Source of the DNA: Lachnospiraceae bacterium
Lineage (GTDB): Bacteria > Bacillota > Clostridia > Lachnospirales > Lachnospiraceae
Direction of reading: 5' to 3'
DNA: 34,969 bases
Assembly: GCA_017634975.1 (NCBI GenBank)
Contig: JAGBMJ010000054.1
Span: 1 to 34,969, forward strand
The translations under genes were made by a program, and so were the position numbers. The notes under the pieces are model-generated. The model was given only the letters and a program-made list of their open reading frames with translations. It ran no database searches and was not told where the DNA came from. Position 1 is the stretch's first letter, and every line of letters begins with the position of its first letter. Shown here piece by piece: positions 8,103-16,549 of this stretch.

Positions 8103-9002
8103 TTACTCCGTGTGTTTTATCGTTTCGAAATCCAAAGTGCCGTCGTCGTGATCGTCCGGCTGCGGCTCCTGAGCTATTCCGAGTCCCTGTTTTTTGTATA
8201 CGATCCACAGGATGCGCAGGCTGCAACACAGCAGCGCAAGGGCGATCGCGATGAGCGGGAACAGCAGTTTTTTCAGTTCGCTGCTCATGATGCCTGCGAA
8301 GGAAAATGTACCGCCGATGTATAATTCCGCCGTGCCGCTATCCGGAGCGGTCAGTGTAAGGTTCTTCCCCTCCTGCGTCCGCAGCGGCAGGAGCACCATA
8401 GTGCCTTCCTTACGCCCGGCGAAGTCCTTTAAGTCATACCCCTCTTCTCCGGGCAGGGCGATGTCCGAAAACCACGCCGCGTAACCGGTCTTATGTCCCG
8501 GACCCGCCAGCCAGATGAGCTGCTGCGAGTCCGCATCCAGCAGCACCAGCGAAAACTCCGCTGCATAGGCGTAATACCCGGTCAGTTCCGACATATACGC
8601 ATACAGCGCCTGCCAGTCTCCACGCTGCTCCACTGCTTCATATCTGGCCAGCAGCACGACCTGTTCATCTGCCGTATAGTCACGTGTCGCTTTCTGCGGC
8701 GCGTCCGCACGGATCTTTAGCAGTTCCTCCGCTGCCGTCTGCGCCGTCCGGTCATCCACAGCCTGTGCCGCCAGTTCCGCCACCGCGCGGGTGCCTTCCG
8801 TGACCAGACGGATATTGTGGAGCGCCCACAGCCACAGCATGAGCAAAAACACTGCCAGTCCCGCGAACAGGATCCAGAAGCACACGCAGCGCAGCAGTTT
8901 CTTTTCCAGAGGCTCGATGTCCTCACCTCGCGGCCGTCCTTTCCGCCGCGGGGGGGGTGATTCCTGTTCCGGTTCTGTTATCTCTGCTTCAATCTGCTCC
9001 AT
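8103..9002 (-). CDS. two-TM membrane protein with extracytoplasmic sensor-like domain
   Basis: A 299-aa protein with a cytoplasmic, Pro/Arg/Glu-rich N-terminus, a membrane segment at about 41-63, an extracytoplasmic part of about 175 residues, a second membrane segment at about 243-268 and a short acidic tail. The topology resembles the input half of a sensor (Cache-like), but there is no kinase, cyclase or methyl-accepting output domain. I cannot name a family. An alternative is a T4SS structural protein; it does not have the single-TM plan of VirB8. Codons 16-18 contain a run of eight C on the coding strand, a possible slippage site. The gene sits between the PTPYGW surface protein and a VirB6-like protein. 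Confidence 0.85.
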   Translation of the reverse strand: MEQIEAEITEPEQESPPPRRKGRPRGEDIEPLEKKLLRCVCFWILFAGLAVFLLMLWLWALHNIRLVTEGTRAVAELAAQAVDDRTAQTAAEELLKIRADAPQKATRDYTADEQVVLLARYEAVEQRGDWQALYAYMSELTGYYAYAAEFSLVLLDADSQQLIWLAGPGHKTGYAAWFSDIALPGEEGYDLKDFAGRKEGTMVLLPLRTQEGKNLTLTAPDSGTAELYIGGTFSFAGIMSSELKKLLFPLIAIALALLCCSLRILWIVYKKQGLGIAQEPQPDDHDDGTLDFETIKHTE

Positions 9003-9042
9003 GCTTTACCTTGTTCTATACTGTACCAATCAACGATACTCT

Positions 9043-9070
9043 CCTGGCTTCCCCTTGAGGGGAAGCCAGG
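9043..9070. repeat. perfect 12-bp hairpin repeat, TTGA/TCAA loop
   Basis: Arms 9043-9054 and 9059-9070 are perfectly complementary around a four-base loop (core GGCTTCCCC-TTGA-GGGGAAGCC). It lies in the 77-base gap between two operon genes and has no T run, so it is not a classical terminator. Related copies lie at 11435-11454 and 18767-18794, with a degenerate one near 5706. They look like a REP-type intergenic element that could also stabilise or process the mRNA. Confidence 0.8.
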
Positions 9071-9079
9071 GGGTAGCGA

Positions 9080-11320
9080 TTATCTGCTACCTGCCGGCTT
9101 CGGGGTGGGCAGCGGGGTCGGTGTCGGGGTGGCACCGATCTGCGTACTGCTGTAGTTCTGTATCATGTTTTCCCCGTTATCCGAACTGTTTACGATCACG
9201 CGTCCTTTCAGGATATGCGCCATCGCCTCATCCCAGGAGCTGTAGCTCAGGTTCTTCTGCGGAAAAGCCTTCTTCAGCCGTGTAATCGTATCGTAATACG
9301 TGGCGTTGTTTTTGAGCGTCTGCCAGCGTGTTGACTCGTTCTGCTGATACAGCCAGCTGTAAAAAGCATCCTTCTGTATATCCGTCTTCAGATAATACTC
9401 GATCATCAGCACTTCCAGATCCAGCTGCGTTTCACAAAGCGCCAGGCTTTCCTCGATGTCCCACCATTTCTGCTTATCCTCATAGGATAAGGAATCAAAT
9501 TTCCTGGAAGCGAAGAAACCTCCCATCTCCATAAACAGTGACACATCATCCTGCGCTACCGCTACTTCCGCCATAGGATTGCCCGCGTCACGCAGTACCA
9601 CGCCCAGACCTTCGTTCCAGGTATAACCCAGGGCTTTATTCTCCATCCTCGACTGCAGATCCGCAATGATCTTATAGCAGGGCGAACGCATCAGCGACGC
9701 CTTTCTCGCATCGTCATCCGCATAGATGCCGTTTGAAAAGGTCAGGTAAGCCTGCTGGTAGCTCTGCTTGTATTCCGCACGCTCCACCATATATTTTACG
9801 ATAATTTCCTCCAGCTGCCAACGGTAAGCCGCCTTACCCACTTCCTCCGTGATGGTATCCCATTCAGCCTGCTGAGCCGCTGCCAGTCCGGCACGGGTCA
9901 CCGGCTTGCTGCCGAAGATCTCGGACATACGGAAGAACAGCTCCATGCCCTCGTTCTGCAGCACGGTAAACGCATCCACGGAATAATCCGGACTGACTTC
10001 CTTAAACAGAGACGCCAGATACTCGTTCCACCGGTCATCGCCGAAATTCACGCCGCCGTTATAGTCCGACTTGTTGCTCTCATTCAGGATATTCCAGCTG
10101 TTCAGACCGCTGCCATCGCCGTTTCCTCCCTTCGGTGTTGGGGTAGGTGTAGGCGTAACTGTTGTACGTTTTCCGTTCTCATCGTCATCCCCGTTTCCGG
10201 GCTTCTGTGTCGGGGTCACTCCCCAGCCATAGGGGGTCGGAGTGACCGTCGGCGTTGTACCCCAGCCGTATGGAGTCGGCGTAGGGGTCGGCGTCGGCGT
10301 CGTGGTCACGCGGTCTCCGTTTCCATTCCCATTGCCGTTCGTAGGAGTAGGAGTTGTCTTATCCCCCCAGCCGTAGGGAGTCGGGGTCGGCGTATTCGTC
10401 GGGGTCGGCTTATCCCCCCAGCCATAAGGGGTCGGCGTAGTTGTCGGCGTTACCGTTACGCGTTTTCCCTCATCATCATCTCCACCCTTAGGCGTCGGTG
10501 TTACCGTTCCGGACGGTCCGTTATATTTTGTCGGAGTCGGCGTGTCTCCCCAGCCATAAGGCGTCGGGGTTGGCCTGTCGCCGCCGTTTGTCGGGGGCGG
10601 CGTATTCGTCGGTGTCGTGGTTACACGTTTTCCGTTATCATCATCACCGTTTCCTCCCGTCGGGGTAGGGGTAATGGTGACTCCCCAGCCATAGGGGGTC
10701 GGGGTCGGTGTTATTCTGGCAACGGTCGGAGTGACTCCCCAGCCGTAAGGGGTCGGCGTAGGGCCGCCGGGGGTCGGTGACGGCCAGCCGTAAGGGGTCG
10801 GTGTGGGTGTCGTTGTTACATTTTTTCCGCTCTCATCATCACCGCCGTTTCCTCCACCTGTGGGGGTCGGCGTGATCGTTGTACGTTTTCCGTTCTCATC
10901 GTCATCCCCGTTTCCGTTGCCTCCGGTCGGAGTCGGTGTTATGGTCGTTCCCCAGCCATAGGGGGTCGGCGTGGGCGTAGGAGTTCCGTTTTTCCCATCC
11001 TCGTCCTCATCTCCGTCACCGTTTCCGTTGGTAGGCGTAGGTGAGCCTCCCCAGCCGTAAGGCGTGGGGGTGGGTGTTCCTTTTCTGCTGTTCTCATCGT
11101 TATCGCCGTTACCGCTGCCTTCGGTAGGCGTAGGACCACCGGGCGGTTCCGGGATCACGGAATTGGTAGGTCTGGGGATATGGTCCTGCTTGTTACGGCC
11201 GTCGCCCCCGTTTCCCGCTCCTTTCCATGCCAGGATCAACAGGAAGATGATGCCCGCAAGGATCACGATCCCTACGGCCACCCAGAGAAATACATTCCTG
11301 TTGTTACGCTTTTGGTTCAT
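9080..11320 (-). CDS. membrane-anchored surface protein with ten PTPYGW repeats
   Basis: A 746-aa protein with one membrane segment near the N-terminus (about 9-31) and the rest probably outside the cell. Residues about 50-400 are a low-complexity stalk: ten copies of PTPYGW(G/P), separated by TPTP runs and acidic linkers such as [12 protein letters not shown] non-repetitive, mostly helical domain (about 405-730) follows, rich in Trp and Tyr, and then a short [12 protein letters not shown] end. Pro/Thr-rich stalks commonly span the cell wall and may be glycosylated; the regular Trp in each unit is unusual. I recognise no family for the C-terminal domain. Its place inside the T4SS operon suggests a wall-spanning or surface-exposed part of the machine. 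Confidence 0.9.
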   Translation of the reverse strand: MNQKRNNRNVFLWVAVGIVILAGIIFLLILAWKGAGNGGDGRNKQDHIPRPTNSVIPEPPGGPTPTEGSGNGDNDENSRKGTPTPTPYGWGGSPTPTNGNGDGDEDEDGKNGTPTPTPTPYGWGTTITPTPTGGNGNGDDDENGKRTTITPTPTGGGNGGDDESGKNVTTTPTPTPYGWPSPTPGGPTPTPYGWGVTPTVARITPTPTPYGWGVTITPTPTGGNGDDDNGKRVTTTPTNTPPPTNGGDRPTPTPYGWGDTPTPTKYNGPSGTVTPTPKGGDDDEGKRVTVTPTTTPTPYGWGDKPTPTNTPTPTPYGWGDKTTPTPTNGNGNGNGDRVTTTPTPTPTPTPYGWGTTPTVTPTPYGWGVTPTQKPGNGDDDENGKRTTVTPTPTPTPKGGNGDGSGLNSWNILNESNKSDYNGGVNFGDDRWNEYLASLFKEVSPDYSVDAFTVLQNEGMELFFRMSEIFGSKPVTRAGLAAAQQAEWDTITEEVGKAAYRWQLEEIIVKYMVERAEYKQSYQQAYLTFSNGIYADDDARKASLMRSPCYKIIADLQSRMENKALGYTWNEGLGVVLRDAGNPMAEVAVAQDDVSLFMEMGGFFASRKFDSLSYEDKQKWWDIEESLALCETQLDLEVLMIEYYLKTDIQKDAFYSWLYQQNESTRWQTLKNNATYYDTITRLKKAFPQKNLSYSSWDEAMAHILKGRVIVNSSDNGENMIQNYSSTQIGATPTPTPLPTPKPAGSR
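10200..11080 (-). repeat. coding repeat array (PTPYGW units)
   Basis: Ten units encoding PTPYGW occur at irregular spacing within the stalk of the surface protein. At DNA level the units share a CCCCAGCC(A/G)TA(A/G)GG core on the plus strand. The spacers code for TPT-rich and acidic GNGDDD-type linkers and differ in length, so copy number could change by recombination. Confidence 0.85.
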
Positions 11321-11385
11321 GTGATAGAGTTACCTCGTATGTGTCGTATGCCAGGATCCACCTCATCCGCCCAGCTAACGCATAC

Positions 11386-11422
11386 AGTCCTACTAAACTC
11401 GCAAGCTCGTTAAGTAGGAACT
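11386..11422. repeat. imperfect intergenic hairpin
   Basis: The arms AGT-CCTACT and AGTAGG-A-ACT pair, with further partial pairing inward (AA/TT and C/G around CTCGCAAGCTCG). It lies in the 148-base gap between the giant lipoprotein gene and the PTPYGW gene, next to a copy of the GGGGAAG hairpin family. There is no T run. It is probably part of an intergenic repeat element. Confidence 0.5.
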
Positions 11423-11434
11423 GGTATCCGGGCA

Positions 11435-11454
11435 CCTTCCCCTCAAGGGGAAGG
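11435..11454. repeat. GGGGAAGG hairpin repeat
   Basis: Arms 11435-11442 and 11447-11454 (CCTTCCCC and GGGGAAGG) surround the loop TCAA. It has the same core as the hairpins at 9043-9070 and 18767-18794 and lies seven bases beyond the next gene's flank, in a gap between two operon genes. The T run of a terminator is missing. Confidence 0.75.
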
Positions 11455-11468
11455 CAAGTGGTTTATTG

Positions 11469-14400
11469 TTACTGTCCTGCGTTTTCCTGCTGGCGGAGAG
11501 CGGTTAAGTACTTGTCTTCCAGGTCGTCCGAGACTGCCTTGTAGAAGTCGCTGTCGCTGAAATCCGTGGTATCGCCCTGCTTTTTCATCATATCGTACAG
11601 TTCATTGTTGATCTTGTCGCTCTGCAGGCTTAAGTTGCGCTGTTGTGCCTTTTCCGTATTCATCAGTTCATTCATGATGTCGGTATTCGCCTGGGTGCTG
11701 CTCCAGTCCTTGTACTGGCTGCGGTATGCCGCGTATTCGTCCACATATAGCGTAGCGCTGAAATTCGTCACAAAGTACAGATTCTTATCCGTCGCGCCGG
11801 TACTGTTACCCTCACTGTTCAGGATCTCCTTGCCATCCCAGGTCGGATCATAGACATGGATAAACGAATTGTTCAACTTGTCATTATAAACATAGCGCTT
11901 GCCGCCGTCGATTGCCGCGTCATATTTATGCACGCCCGCCAGTCCGGTGGCGCCCTTTAACTGCGGCGTATACAGATTTTTCAGATAAAAATCGGACAGC
12001 ACGATCTGCACCATGGTCATCTCCAGCAGACTCTGGTAGGACGCGTTGAAAAGCTGTCCTTCATAGCGCAGATACCGCCAGTTGTTATCCAGCTTTGTGG
12101 CGTCGATCCCCAGGAATGTATAGATCTCCGTCATGGCCGCACGCTGGCCCGCATAGTTCGCGCGTATATTCTTCAGCACGTTCACGGAGTCATCCGTCGG
12201 TTTATCGATGCCGTATTCCTTACAGATCGCCTGCAGTTCCGGATAGGCCTCTTTTTCATAATCCCCGGTGATCAGCTTCTTCGCGCGTGCGTATTCCGCG
12301 TCATTCGCATTCGGCTTTACGATCTCCACCTTTATGACTGCATTATTCGAAGATACGATCGAAGTATCATCCGCAGATATATTCTTTGCTTCATTACCGG
12401 ATAATGTCGTCGTCCGGATGGTATGTGTCTGGGTCAGGAAGTAATTCCGCAGGCTCTCCAGATACTCGCTTACTGCCGAGTTTCCGTGCTGGTCTACCAA
12501 ATCTCCGAGGTTTAAGTCATAGACCCTCGCCATGCACACATCCGCTTCGCTGTAGCTGTACTCCTGCGTCTGGAAGCCTACCACCTTGTAACCGTTCCCA
12601 TTGGGGAACACGCGGAAATAGGAACCGTCCAGCAGTTTCATGATACGCCCCTGCTTCTGCCAGGACTGCGCGCCGGTACCGCCGTTCAATACATACAAAA
12701 GGTGCAGACCGCCATCGTTGGAGAAATACAAAAAGCGTTTCAGATCATTACCCACCGGCAGGATATTATCCGAAGTCAGGTTATACATAGCCTCATCGCT
12801 GTTCAAGACCTCCTCGGCATGCTGCAGTGCCTCTTCCTCCCGGGTCATGTCGGTGGCGGTGGTATTGGAGGACACGTTTCCGTCCTCTTCTTTCAGCAGA
12901 TAGCCGGCGGTAAGTCCCTTCAATTCATCCACACGCAATTCCACAGAGGCACGGTAAACGCCTGTCTTTCCGCCTGTCTTATAGGTTTCCCCATCCTTTT
13001 TCTCATAGAAACGGATCACCTGGTCGGTAAAGTAGGCTACGATCTTTTTGTCGCCCACATCCCAGATGCCCAGATCCTGTGCCTCGCCGGGCACCATGCG
13101 GTCATAGATCACACCGTTCACGCCCTGTTTCTCCACCTGCAGGGTGCCGAACTTCTTTTCGCTCTCTGCCCCGGAATAGAAGTTCCAGAAATTGTTATTC
13201 AGGTAATATCTATGCAAAAACCACCAGTAACTCCCCCATGCCCAATTATTGTAAGTTCCTGCCGTGCTGATCTTCTGCCCGGAGGCATTGTCATAGATGG
13301 GATACTGTGTTTCGCGGTATCTTTGAACCCACCACCAGCCGGTGTCATAGACGCTGTCCTGTGCCAGACGTGTACCGTTTACACTGTAATAGGTGAGCGC
13401 ATTCAAATCCCCGGCACCCGCCTTTACCGTATTGCCGACCCAGGTCTCGCCTACACTGCCGATATAGCAGCCTTCGGGATACATCATACGGTACTGCACC
13501 GGAACCGAAACCGTCGCTTTTTTGGTAAGGAAAGATGCCACCTTGCCCGCCGAATTCCCACTTGCGGAATTACCACTGGCAGAATTTCCGCTGGCCGAGT
13601 TGTCACTTGCCGAATCATCCCTCAATACCCAGTCGTAACTTAAACTGATATCCTTCTTGGCCTGCAGTGTCATGACCGGCAGTTTGAAACTGCCAAATCC
13701 ATCATTCATTATGGTCAAGTATTGCGAAGATGTTTTTCCATCTGTATCCAGCGTGGTTTTTTTTATGATCGTATAGGGCATATTTGTTCCCAGCCTGTAT
13801 TGAGCACTTATATCGTATTTAGAAGTACTTTGATCCAGCCAGTACTTACTGTTCAGACTGTTATGGTAATAATAACGTCCGGCATGGTAGGCATTGCCAT
13901 ATACCATATCCGAAGCATTCTTTGCCTCTAGCCCGGTACCATCCGCCGTAGCTTCAATACGCCCGGAGCCTTCATTAAAAGACAAAAGAGTCCCCCAACC
14001 ATAATTAGTGCCACTTTTAAAATACGAAGCAGATACCAATGGCTGGGCATGCCCCTTAATCAGATTCGATCCGCTGACGGAATAGTCGCCGTTGGATTCT
14101 TTGTAATCCCCGATATTGTAAGACGCGTAATCTTTTCCACCGAACAGACCCGGCTTCAGATCCGGAAGCATTTTTCCCCAACGATTCAGCACGGATACCA
14201 GATTTCCACAAGCATAATCCTGATCCTGCCGCAACTGGTTCAGCAAACTAGCCTGTGAATAATTACGCCAACGTTGTGCATTATACACAACAACCTGTAC
14301 ACCATAGTTGTCGGTCTGCCACCTGGTTCCATCGGTATTCAGAACTGTCACTCTGTGGACGGTCGGTCCTCCGGCCAGGGAATACTCAAACATGCCTCCC

Positions 14401-15902
14401 TTATTTGCGGTAAAGCCGGTGAATTGGTTCAGACTGACACTCACGCTGGCGTCGTTATAAAACTCCTCGATCAGTTTGTTGCCGGAATGTTCATTGACGG
14501 CATCCGTACTGACCACAGCAGAGGGATCCTTTTTCAGACGCGCCAATGTCTCATCAAAAGTCTCGTAGCGCCGGCTGATCTCGTTGCCGGACACATCCTT
14601 TGTTATGATCTCCTTCCGGTACTTGGTATAATCAAAAACCTCCTGCCGGTGGTTGATGGCATTTGTACTCAGCGCGTTCCATGCTTCCGGCTCGATCTCG
14701 GAATAAAAACTCAAACCGTTCGCTCCACCAATCTCGATGCGGTTGACGGAGAAGGTACCATGGAAATAGGTGATGTCCCCTACTTTTTCCGGGTCATCTC
14801 CCTGAGCATCATCCTTGTCATCATCTTCTTCCACTTCCTGATCCAACTGCTTCTCCGCCTGCTCATCCGCCTGCTCAAAGTCCTTGTCGGATACCTCCAT
14901 ATTGAGGGTGAAATAGGGCACACCCCTGTCATCCAGTTCCACATCCGCCACGGTATAGCGCCAGTAGGCATGCCAGCCATAGCGCCAGTTCAGTTCAGAA
15001 GCCTTCTGCTGGATCACGGAACGGTAGAAACCGCAATAGACCAGATTGCCCCACTGGTCATACAGATACAGATAATCATCGGCAAATACGAAATAGTTTT
15101 TGCCGGCGCTGCTGATATTCGTATTTGCGGTCATACCGCCGTTATTCTTCGCCTCGCTGTTCTGGACACCGCTGCTTAAGCCTGCCTTGCCCGCCAGACA
15201 GCGCATGTCGTTTTTCAGATCTTCCTCCGCAGTAAAATGCTTGCTGAAAAAGACGGTATAGTCTCCGCTCTCCGGATCATAACTCATCAGCACCAGCACG
15301 GCACCATCCACATCCGCTTCCCCGTTGGGGCGTTCGATGATCCAGTTATCGCTGGCAGTGCCGGTTTTCTTCGCAACGTCCAGTCCCGTATCCTCCACCT
15401 CCGGATACTTGCTGTCCGTATATTTCTTGCTGGTTGGGTTCCCGTTCTTATCCCTTATTTTCATATAAGGGGTATAATAGGCATAGACAAAGCGTTTGGT
15501 GACCTCATTGTAATCGATCACCTTAAAATCGCCCTTGTAGAGTTTTTTCTGCTTGCTCATATCCACCAGTTCCGCGTTGTAATCATTGATGGCCTGGTTT
15601 AAAACCTGCACATCCGCAGGATTGACATGGCCGGGCAGCGTAACAAAGGCGCGCTTGCCGGAGATGGCATACTTTTCGGCATCGCCGTAGGCGAAGGACA
15701 CATTCTTCATATAGTCCTGCACTACGCTGCTCGTTACTGCCATGGGCTGCACCGGCGAGTTGGCGGTAAAGGTCAGATCCCCGTTTAAGATGATGGAGCC
15801 GCAGCCCGAAAGACATAAGACGCACAGCAGGAAAAGGCAGAGCCATCGTCTGCGCTGCCTGCGACCTGTCTTTTTCCTCTCCCATTCAAATCGAAACCGC
15901 AT
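11469..15902 (-). CDS. giant lipoprotein (1477 aa) of the T4SS locus
   Basis: The protein starts with a basic N-region and a hydrophobic stretch ending in the lipobox LSGC (Cys34), so it should be lipid-anchored outside the membrane. I chose the ATG at 15902 because GGGAGT precedes it; the longer frame to 16001 lacks a ribosome site and puts residues before the signal peptide. Visible parts are a first region (about 35-400) ending in an acidic linker (EVEEDDDKDDAQ), a middle with many Tyr and Trp (GWWWVQRYRETQYP, NNWAWGSYWWFLHRYY), a short Ser/Asn/Gly/Ala tandem repeat (SGNSA units, DNA 13550-13625), and a helical C-terminus. I recognise no family. The size and aromatic content suggest a structural or binding role on the cell surface. 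Gram-positive T4SS do not normally include such a protein. Confidence 0.9.
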   Translation of the reverse strand: MRFRFEWERKKTGRRQRRRWLCLFLLCVLCLSGCGSIILNGDLTFTANSPVQPMAVTSSVVQDYMKNVSFAYGDAEKYAISGKRAFVTLPGHVNPADVQVLNQAINDYNAELVDMSKQKKLYKGDFKVIDYNEVTKRFVYAYYTPYMKIRDKNGNPTSKKYTDSKYPEVEDTGLDVAKKTGTASDNWIIERPNGEADVDGAVLVLMSYDPESGDYTVFFSKHFTAEEDLKNDMRCLAGKAGLSSGVQNSEAKNNGGMTANTNISSAGKNYFVFADDYLYLYDQWGNLVYCGFYRSVIQQKASELNWRYGWHAYWRYTVADVELDDRGVPYFTLNMEVSDKDFEQADEQAEKQLDQEVEEDDDKDDAQGDDPEKVGDITYFHGTFSVNRIEIGGANGLSFYSEIEPEAWNALSTNAINHRQEVFDYTKYRKEIITKDVSGNEISRRYETFDETLARLKKDPSAVVSTDAVNEHSGNKLIEEFYNDASVSVSLNQFTGFTANKGGMFEYSLAGGPTVHRVTVLNTDGTRWQTDNYGVQVVVYNAQRWRNYSQASLLNQLRQDQDYACGNLVSVLNRWGKMLPDLKPGLFGGKDYASYNIGDYKESNGDYSVSGSNLIKGHAQPLVSASYFKSGTNYGWGTLLSFNEGSGRIEATADGTGLEAKNASDMVYGNAYHAGRYYYHNSLNSKYWLDQSTSKYDISAQYRLGTNMPYTIIKKTTLDTDGKTSSQYLTIMNDGFGSFKLPVMTLQAKKDISLSYDWVLRDDSASDNSASGNSASGNSASGNSAGKVASFLTKKATVSVPVQYRMMYPEGCYIGSVGETWVGNTVKAGAGDLNALTYYSVNGTRLAQDSVYDTGWWWVQRYRETQYPIYDNASGQKISTAGTYNNWAWGSYWWFLHRYYLNNNFWNFYSGAESEKKFGTLQVEKQGVNGVIYDRMVPGEAQDLGIWDVGDKKIVAYFTDQVIRFYEKKDGETYKTGGKTGVYRASVELRVDELKGLTAGYLLKEEDGNVSSNTTATDMTREEEALQHAEEVLNSDEAMYNLTSDNILPVGNDLKRFLYFSNDGGLHLLYVLNGGTGAQSWQKQGRIMKLLDGSYFRVFPNGNGYKVVGFQTQEYSYSEADVCMARVYDLNLGDLVDQHGNSAVSEYLESLRNYFLTQTHTIRTTTLSGNEAKNISADDTSIVSSNNAVIKVEIVKPNANDAEYARAKKLITGDYEKEAYPELQAICKEYGIDKPTDDSVNVLKNIRANYAGQRAAMTEIYTFLGIDATKLDNNWRYLRYEGQLFNASYQSLLEMTMVQIVLSDFYLKNLYTPQLKGATGLAGVHKYDAAIDGGKRYVYNDKLNNSFIHVYDPTWDGKEILNSEGNSTGATDKNLYFVTNFSATLYVDEYAAYRSQYKDWSSTQANTDIMNELMNTEKAQQRNLSLQSDKINNELYDMMKKQGDTTDFSDSDFYKAVSDDLEDKYLTALRQQENAGQ
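13550..13625 (-). repeat. SGNSA coding repeat in the giant lipoprotein
   Basis: About five 15-bp units encode S(D/G)NSA in tandem. The codons vary between units, so it is an old or drifting repeat and probably a flexible linker between two domains. Confidence 0.75.
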
Positions 15903-16001
15903 AAAAAATCTACTCCCTTTTTTCTGCCCCATTTTGCAAAAAACAGCGCTCCGCCCACTCCCCGGGTCTGCGCTGCTTGCCAGCTGCTTTTTGCAAAACA
16001 A

Positions 16002-16036
16002 GGCAGTACCGGCTGTAGTTTATCACCGGTACTGCC
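16002..16036 (-). terminator. strong stem-loop after the pilin gene
   Basis: Arms 16002-16012 (GGCAGTACCGG) and 16026-16036 (CCGGTACTGCC) pair perfectly over 11 bp around a 13-base loop. On the minus strand this comes 11 bases after the pilin stop and is followed by TTGTTTTGC, a weak T run. It could be a partial terminator or a 3' stabiliser that lets pilin mRNA exceed that of the downstream lipoprotein gene. Confidence 0.65.
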
Positions 16037-16047
16037 GCCTGTCAAAA

Positions 16048-16431
16048 TCAGTTTAATGTCGATGTCGGAACAGCCATATTGATGTTGCCCTGTGTGCCCG
16101 GCTGGCCGTTTACCCAGTTCAGCATCGGGCCAGTTGCCACACGCAGTACCACGATCAGCACGAAGATCAGTATGAAGCCGATGATGGCATTCTTTAACTG
16201 TCCTTTTGCCTTCATCTTATCCTGCGGCTCCTCCGCCTTTGCCAGCTTCACGCCCAGGAAGATGGAATAGATGGCACCCAAAGCCACCACGATAGCCAGG
16301 AGCGGACCGGTTGCACTGTTGATGAGCGACACGACCGGTCCGGCAGCTGCTTTAAACGGGTCATTTGAGTTGTTGTCCAGTAACATCATTGCCATTGTTG
16401 AGAATGTTGAGATTGTAGCGGTGTTTAACAT
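16048..16431 (-). CDS. T4SS pilin-like protein (VirB2-like, two TM)
   Basis: A 127-aa protein with two membrane segments (about 43-62 and 82-100) joined by a short basic/acidic loop (KLAKAEEPQDKMKAKGQLKNAI). This is the plan of VirB2/TrbC pilins and of the small pilin-like proteins of Gram-positive T4SS. The N-terminus contains an Ala/Gly/Pro stretch before the first segment. The C-terminal tail is about 25 residues, polar, with no cysteine. I chose the ATG at 16431 because GGAGG precedes it; the frame extends upstream to 16590 but would run through the promoter. The gene has its own SARP-like promoter with a perfect TATAAT, and a strong stem-loop follows it, which fits a subunit needed in many copies. 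Confidence 0.88.
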   Translation of the reverse strand: MLNTATISTFSTMAMMLLDNNSNDPFKAAAGPVVSLINSATGPLLAIVVALGAIYSIFLGVKLAKAEEPQDKMKAKGQLKNAIIGFILIFVLIVVLRVATGPMLNWVNGQPGTQGNINMAVPTSTLN

Positions 16432-16482
16432 TGCTTGTCTCCTCCTTGTAATAAAAAGTGGTAAAATTGATTTGTTAAGATC

Positions 16483-16515
16483 ATTATACAAAACAAAGTG
16501 CAAGCAAAGTGCAAG
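16483..16515 (-). promoter_or_regulatory. SARP-like promoter A, driving the pilin gene
   Basis: On the minus strand CTTGCACTTTG occurs twice back to back (16505-16515 and 16494-16504), a perfect 11-bp direct repeat. Exactly 8 bases separate the proximal heptamer TTGCACT from TATAAT (16483-16488), a perfect -10. No sigma-A -35 hexamer is present; the repeats occupy its place, as expected for an activator-dependent promoter. The pilin start codon is about 45 bases downstream of the expected transcription start. Confidence 0.85.
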
Positions 16516-16549
16516 TTTTTGACCCTTTTTTGAAAAAATTTTAATATTT

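Noticed and set aside
8103-9002. VirB8-like protein.
   Set aside because: VirB8 has one N-terminal membrane segment and a soluble domain at the end; this protein has a second membrane segment near its C-terminus.
10200-11080. A regular array of short similar units that could be taken for a CRISPR array.
   Set aside because: Units are irregularly spaced, in one reading frame, and encode PTPYGW repeats of a continuous protein.
12702-15179. Long plus-strand open frames (313 and 301 codons) opposite the giant lipoprotein gene.
   Set aside because: They lack ribosome sites and sensible composition, and lie antisense to a well-supported gene. The same holds for the other plus-strand frames in the window.
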